This document shows, in pieces, positions 57,309 through 64,000 of a stretch of 64,000 nt of DNA (the stretch's first letter is position 1; every line of letters begins with the position of its first letter). This DNA comes from Wuchereria bancrofti (lineage: Eukaryota; Nematoda; Chromadorea; Rhabditida; Onchocercidae): contig SSBO01000007.1 in the NCBI GenBank assembly GCA_005281725.1, positions 874,402-938,401 on the forward strand. Direction: 5' to 3'. The translations under genes were made by a program, and so were the position numbers. Below the pieces are notes generated by a model, which had not been told where the DNA came from, searched no databases, and worked only from the letters and a program-made list of their open reading frames with translations.

Positions 57309-60300
57309 GTGATATTTCCAGAAATGTTTCATCAAATTCAACCAGATGAAATAATTGTAGAGGAGGATGGTATAGGAGATAATGAAAGAATGGAATAATT
57401 TTTGCAGGCTTTAATGCATATGTATCGTCGACAAATAGAACATAGCAGAAGGTTGTCGAAACGTGGTATGGTACGTAAAGTTTGTTGATTTCTGACAAGG
57501 CCCAAACATTTTTTACATTTCGAATTATTGGCATCATTATAGGTACCAGCGTTAGAAAGACGAACTGTTTGGCGAGATCGCAGTTTGAGCCCTGTTGCTG
57601 AAAGAGACCAATTTGTGACAGAAAATACGCTTGGTTATCATCAGGACTGTTTCGAACGACGTGAAAATTTTACGGTAGATAAAGTTAACGTCAACATGTA
57701 GTTGAAGTATTTTATTAAGAGAATTTTTCTGTTAAGAGAAGAAAACGATGAAAAATTTTGTTCATTTAGAAAGAAGTGTTTCTGTGTTAGTTTGTTATGA
57801 TACCTATTCTATATGCATCTTCAAAGCAGAAGAAATATCAAAAGCGACGCATATTTGGAAGAAAGTTCACCTTCACAAGTTCACATCTTTGTTTTGCTCG
57901 CGGTGATTGCGTGAAAGTTTACTGTGATATCAAATCAGAATATATGTAGAGCGAAGGCGTGGTTAGCAGCGGCATCATTTTATCGTCTGTCACGTTCGAC
58001 ATTTGTAACTTTGCATCAATTTTCCATCATTCGTCTATCGATTGGGGAGAAAATTGAAAGCAACATTTTAAAGGAATGAAGTTAGACATCGACGATGTGT
58101 TGCAGAAGATCTCTTGGCAGTTCTCAAGTATGGACTCGTGATGTCTCTTGTCTTTGAATTACTATTGTTTGGTTTCAATTGTTATGGAATCTTTTGCTGC
58201 TCTATGTTCTAATATACATTTTTCTTTTGGCGACGACATTTCCCCTCGGTGCCAATGCTGAAGCTCATCGTTTGTCATTTCGTCGAATTGCAGCAATTTT
58301 GTAATTGATCACTGTTCTCGATGGATGAGGAACGTACATACTGGATATTTCAGTAGTCTGGCTCATCAAGTTAAATGCAGGACTTTCCATTGCTTATGTC
58401 GTCCCACTGCCATGATCATTACAAAAATCTCATGTTGTCATTTCAAATGATCGTATAATTTTGAGGGAAACAAACATTTCTTAGTATATACGTTGACGAA
58501 ATCAGATAATGCATCATGCACTATATGCAGTTTTTATGTATATACCAGATGAGCAAATTGGAAACGGTGAACATATAGTTTGAAAAATTATACATCATCA
58601 AGATGGGAGTTTGATTGATTTTGGTGATGCATAAGTACTTATTGTTGATGAAGGCAGAAAACGGGGATGATCGGAACAATTTGCATATGGATTATGAGGG
58701 AATAGTGATACTTGGAAATGAGGATTTGTGTATAAGACTAGTTATTATATGCCGCATTTTGATATAACTAATTATTTTTTGCTACAAGTTTGTGGTGGTG
58801 GAGAGGCGTATAACTTGTAGCTCTAACATCGAGTAATATTTAGGTTTAATGAGATTGCTTAGCAGCGTTATTTCATGCATTATAATTGTAAATATTTTTT
58901 ATAATTATTTTTCAGCGCTTTGTTTTTTAACATCCCAATTGTTATATATGTGTGAAACGCTTTACGGAGATATCAATAGCGAAAAGTCAAAATTTCTAGA
59001 AAAAATTGTTGGTAAATTAAAATTGAAATCCAATAAGGATTGAAGATGAAAGAAAGCAGTTCACCAAGAGGCCATCAAAGATATCGTCACCGAGAACGGT
59101 TGAATAGCAACAGTGAGTTAAGCAGGCAGGCTACCAGGATTGCATCAGTTAGAACTGGACCGATGAAAAGTCGCGAATATTTGTATGTTGTACGTTCAGC
59201 TTTGCTTTGATTTCTGTTAGGTTTTCTGTTTTTTACATTCACGTCGTCAGAGGTCAAACGGCTATTGTTTCATTCGTGCTTTTCATTTTTAAGAATGTAT
59301 CTAGGCTAATAAGCACTATATATTTTGAAAACATGATAATATTAGGAGGATGATTTAAGATAGGATTTTTACTGTCTTAGCTTGACAGCTGCTGCAGTAG
59401 ATTTCCTATTCGTCTCACGAGAACTGTTATGCTTACGCGAACTATTATCGTATTGTCTAACAATTACAAGTGCAACTGCAAAGTATCACATTTTAAAATT
59501 TCTTGCCTTACATTACTGCTGCTTCTCTTCATGACATTTGCAAATGAAGTATTTTATCTGTCAGTCGAAGGAGAGACATCGAAAAGAAGACAGAAAAGTG
59601 GATATGTGAAATAGGTTGAATAATGGTATCTGTTGGTTGTCTGAAAGTTATCAAGAATATTTGGTAATTGTCTTTTATTGTGGTGAAAAAAAAGGTTGGA
59701 GCGACTGAATTATGAACTATTCTCTTCAATTTTTGCTGTTGATAATTTTTTATTTTGACGATTTGAAGTCTCGACAACGTCAACTTCTAGTTCCGGGACC
59801 TGTGTTGTGCACATCTATGATATGGCTTATTATATTCTGGAGCATTTTGTTAAACGAAGAAGCAAATTATGAATTTAGCGAAGACTATATCGAATGATTT
59901 TTGCATTCCGAATAGCATTTGTCTTCCTCATGCGGCGGCATCCATGAAGAAGGAGCACATCCTGCTATTGAAAGATCTTTTTTGAAATTATTGCTGTTTG
60001 CTAGAAGCGAATGGATTCTGAATGAAATGCGAAGATTCTGAATTTTTTTGGATGTTAATTTTATGCTCATTTGAACGTTCGTATTTAAGCTAAAGAAAAC
60101 AATGGAATTGTTTTCTTGAATATTGGCATGAAATATGAAGTTGCTTCTCATGATATTAAATAGATCAGCTTCAGGTATTCTTTAATGGCTCTTTGTTACC
60201 TGTTTTACATTTATCTACTGTCGCTACTATTTCAATATGTATTACATATTTTTCCCTTCAGAAAATTTTCCCTAATGCTTGACTTCTGTGCTGTAATGCA

Positions 60301-63300
60301 CAGTAATCGAAAACATCCTAGATCACTTTCATAGTTTTTGAATAAATAACAGAAATCGGAGAGTGATACAGACTTGTTGGGTGCGTGCGAGATTTATTGG
60401 AGCTTATTGAGGCGAAATATTAAGGATGCGGAGCTTCAACATTCAAATAACCTAATTAGAGTGGAATATATTGAGGCTATTTGAGCAGTTTTCTTATGGG
60501 TGACGAAATTTTATAAGAATGCTAATCAAATGAAAAATCAAATGGAAGATTACAGCGAATAGATTTTGTCATGAATTTTTATGATTGGAAATGCACTCAA
60601 TTATGCCAATTGGGGTGAATTATTTTAAAATTTTTGTTATGCATTTAATGGTCTCCGATATCAACCAAATAGTGATCATTTTATATTTTACTGGACTTAG
60701 GTGATGACCTTGGGAAAATCAACATTGTTTCATGGAAGCGATGTAATGCTGTGGTCGATTCAGCTAAATGGACGATCCAGCTAAATTGTTGGATTTTATG
60801 AATTTTGGATAATCATAATCTAGCATATCCAAATATGCTACTACCGAAGTGAATGGAAATGGTATTTTTATATAAGCAGTTCAGATTAAAATAAGCAAAA
60901 TGAATCCCGAAAACTGAATAATGGATTATTAAAATAAAGCTTAAACAACAGCCTAATGCTATGGAATGGAGTTTTAATCTAGCAGTATATGGAAAATATT
61001 TTATCCGAAATAAAAAAGAAGGAATGGAACACATATCTCGTGAAAATTAGACAGTTACTTCTCTGAGCACGAAATTACATGGGGGAATTATTAATATAAA
61101 GAAACCAAAGAACTGGAAAAATTACTAACAATTATCTCGGTTGAGTTTTTGGTCTCAAAGGCATTGGTAATGTATTTACTTTTTTTTCGCTTTGGCTGAA
61201 ACACTTTCCTGTAGCAGGTCATTTTAAGGGAACGTGAATTAGCAAAGCACTATCGAGTACGCGATCGAATGATTGCTCTGGAAAGAGCCAGAAATGAAGA
61301 AAATCGTTTCCGTGATGAAACTAATCGTAATGCTAGTCGAACACAGCCATCAGAATATGGCAGTGGGCGAATGCCGAGCTATTTTATGCAAACCGAATCT
61401 CAACTTGTCACGGAAGAAATTTCTGGGAAAATTAATAACAGTGATTTTTTTCTTTTCTCTAATTGTTTTGTTTTGTCTCAGATATTTACTTCTTTTGGTA
61501 CAATTTATTCCTGCAATTTATTCCTTTATTCCAATTTATTCCTTTTGGATACAATTTTTTTTTTTATGGAGGGAGAAGTTTACTTCATGTGAAATTTTTG
61601 AAATTACGTTATTTTACATCTTCAAAAAAGTTCGGCAATTATTGTTTGACGTAAACGCTTCAACATAAATGCTAGTTGTTCCATCGGGGATATTCAGTGC
61701 TCTGTAAAGCAGTGATTAGTTTTCTAGTTCAGGCTTGGCAAATTGGCGTATTGAGGATTTGCTAGGAGGGCAATCAGTGCTCAACGCAGATAGTATACAG
61801 AGTTTGTTTTTGTATTAATTTTTTTCCTTAGTGTGACTGCTTTAGTAGTTTAGAGATTGATTGACAGTGAGAAATATTGTGGTTTCGAAACAACATTTAA
61901 CTTATTCGTAACATATTTTTTCTCCGCAATATTTGCTTGACCAAAATGTCGGTCAGTGTTCTCTCTATCTCAATAACTAAGAAGTACTTCATTAACTTGG
62001 CTTTCTGTAAGTGTCAAAAGTAGGTCAACGTTCCCATTCTTTCTGTTCCATCATAAGGTACGGTTTAATTTTTGTAAGTTTCTGTATACAGCTATGCTTT
62101 TCATGGACTTAGTAAAATTCGAAATTTAGATGCACAGATATGGATCGCCAACGATAACAGTTTAAGTCCGGCACAAGTTGTACGCGCTCGTGAACTTCTT
62201 CAAGAATTGCTGATTACAATCACGACGAGACCAAATGGGCCGATTGCTGGTAAATTTATAGAAAATCTGGCGGATAATTTTTCATAATAAAATTGCACTG
62301 ATTTGTTGAAGTGGTTAAATTTTCATTAAATATAGTAGAATTTAGGAGAAAATATTTCTATTATAATGCATCAAACTATTTGTATTGCTAAGCGTAAGTT
62401 TTTCAGAAGATAGATCACTGAATTTCGTTACTGATTGTCGAGTTTCTGATTATTCTCCATCACGTACTTTTTCTCAACAGAACACTGAATCTACACTGCG
62501 GAGCGATACTACAGTACATGGGCGAGAACTGCCGGTTGTGCAGAATTCCTTACCTATAGATCTACCATTAACACTTCCGCAGAATTGGCGTGATGATTCT
62601 TTAGCGGCATATTCTGATGCCGTTGAAATGCCAATGAGTTCCCGAAATATGTCCGAAACTTCCGATTTTCGTATGTTTTATCATAAAATAATATGCATTT
62701 GATTACAGGTTTTATGATTTCAGATTTAGTTCAATTACAGATTTCATAATTCTTATCTTCAATTGCGAATTTTCTTTATCTGATATTTGTCATTTATTGT
62801 GCTGCAGGATAATTTTCATTTAAATATACTGCGAACAACTTCTAAAACTTCACTTAGTAAATATTCTCTACAAAAGGTTGTGGCTCACGAATTGATTATC
62901 CAACCCTATATACGGAAAACGCTGAGTTCGGGAAGAGGAATGCCAGAGAACATTATCCGATTCATTTAGGATCAGAAAGGCGGTGGTCACACTATCATGA
63001 TCGTCGTCAAATATCTCGATCTAGAAGCCGTAGCTTAGGAAAAGATCATGGTTAGTACTGAAATATTTTCCATAAAAAATGGCTTCCTAGAAGTTACAAA
63101 TTACTGTACTTTTTCTTTTTTTATACATTTCATTTACTGAAAAATCTTTTCCCTTCCAGACGCAGGCGTTGGAGAGCGACGAGTACATATGAAATCTGGA
63201 GGTTTTATTAGCGTTGGAATAAATCATCCACAAAAGGGATCTCGAAAGACTTACTTGTCGTATGAGGTTTATGATTTAATTAGTGCACTATTTATGAAAA

Positions 63301-63584
63301 AATTGAGGATCAAACTGATCAGAATTTATAAAAGCTGAAGTGCTCTAAATAAAATTAGTGGTAATTGAAAATCGCTTTGTTAAGAAAGCCTCATTTGTTG
63401 GAAAACTATTTTAAATGCTTTACTTTTTATGGTTTCCAAGGACGAGAGCACATTTTTTAGTTTGAGTATTTATGTCTTGTAAAAATTTCAGGCAGGTAAC
63501 AGTCACCACAGAGGAATTAGAGGTGAAAGAAGTTTGCGTCGCCCGTCACCTCGTATGGTTGCTAAGAGAAGATGCAAAAGATAA
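57309..63584 (+). CDS. Unrecognised arginine/serine-rich protein
   Basis: No family recognised. Proposed exons: 57309-57356 (first ATG 57324), 57408-57470, 57543-57674, ~59046-59189, 61218-61440, 62130-62249, 62407-62670, 62877-63050, 63160-63266, 63492-63584 (TAA). These join in phase and give about 450 residues. The 5' end is uncertain and the exon at 59046 has a weak acceptor. The protein is very rich in Arg, Glu and Ser: ALERRTVWRDRSLSP, ELAKHYRVRDRMIALERARN, an RS run SRSRSRSL, and a basic end RRPSPRMVAKRRCKR. One stretch (AQIWIANDNSLSP then VVRARELLQELL) recalls the last strand and helix of a KH domain, but no GxxG loop was seen, so this is weak. Composition suggests a nuclear RNA-associated protein; that is inference. 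Divergent from RSL24D1. Confidence 0.65.
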
Positions 63585-64000
63585 GAATGTAAAAGAGAAC
63601 TATTCTCAATATGTCTAACATATAACATCATCCCGTTTTTCAATTAGAAACAGATTGGTACTTTATTTTCAAATATAAGGTGTAGATAGTCTTACATTGT
63701 TCTTTGTAAGGTTACTGCAGTGGTATTTGGAAGTAAATTGATGCTCAGGACTTTCTAATTCATTATAATTCTTTAATTGGCTTATTTATGTTCTCTTTTC
63801 TCACTTGCTATATCCTTCATCTTTTCCAGCTTTCCATTTCTTTGTCTGTTCCCATTGCTTTAGCGTTTTTCGTCACTTTTTAATATTTTTTTTTCTGGTA
63901 TTATTATATAGCTAAAATATCTATAATGGGAGCTTTCATTCAAGTTTCAAGTCTTCAAAGAAATCTTATTGTTGTATTAAGCGGTATTTTGTCCAAGACT
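63585..64000. other. 3' flank of the orphan gene
   Basis: T-rich sequence with no supported gene to the window end; probably 3' UTR and intergenic DNA. Confidence 0.6.

Overview
This is AT-rich, intron-dense nuclear DNA from a nematode. The gene products are clear animal orthologs. Splice sites are nematode-like: acceptors of the TTTCAG type, donors often GTTAGT or GTAAGT, and acceptor-like AGs directly before several start codons, as expected for spliced-leader trans-splicing. The moderate introns (about 100-600 bp, with some of several kb), the AT richness and a SRC-2-type kinase suggest a spirurid or filarial worm. That is inference; nothing here names a species. I saw no prokaryotic genes, CRISPR array, tRNA or rRNA.

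Layout: (1) 1-10752, minus strand: 5' part of the netrin receptor unc-40/DCC/Frazzled, running off the left edge; six exons (signal peptide, Ig1, Ig2) join in phase across introns of up to 5 kb. (2) 10753-14881: intergenic, with a MITE-like inverted-repeat element (12039-12560) and a GC-rich promoter-like patch (13230-13440). (3) 14882-21167, plus: Nup153-type FG nucleoporin, 18 exons. (4) 23120-23494, plus: TRMT112, one exon. (5) 23863-37440, minus: CEP290-like ciliary coiled-coil protein, about 26 exons, interrupted by a 14-bp minisatellite holding a 920-bp assembly gap. (6) 38548-44202, minus: DDX54 DEAD-box helicase, 16 exons. (7) 44731-45728, plus: SRP19, divergent from DDX54. (8) 46786-54204, minus: Src-family kinase src-2, 7 exons. 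(9) 55144-56328, minus: RSL24D1/RLP24 ribosome biogenesis factor, 3 exons. (10) 57309-63584, plus: an unrecognised Arg/Ser-rich protein, about 10 exons.

The genes form no obvious pathway cluster. Four of them (TRMT112, DDX54, SRP19, RSL24D1) serve ribosome assembly, translation or protein targeting. unc-40, src-2 and CEP290 are signalling and ciliary genes. Exon models were built by hand from splice-site phase and family similarity. In the npp-7, DDX54, SRP19, src-2 and RSL24D1 models every exon junction is phase-consistent and the total is a whole number of codons. Two CEP290 junctions and the ends of the orphan gene remain uncertain. The most unusual signals are the homogenised minisatellite next to a CEP290 splice donor, the inverted-repeat element, repeats in and after src-2, and the orphan Arg/Ser-rich gene.
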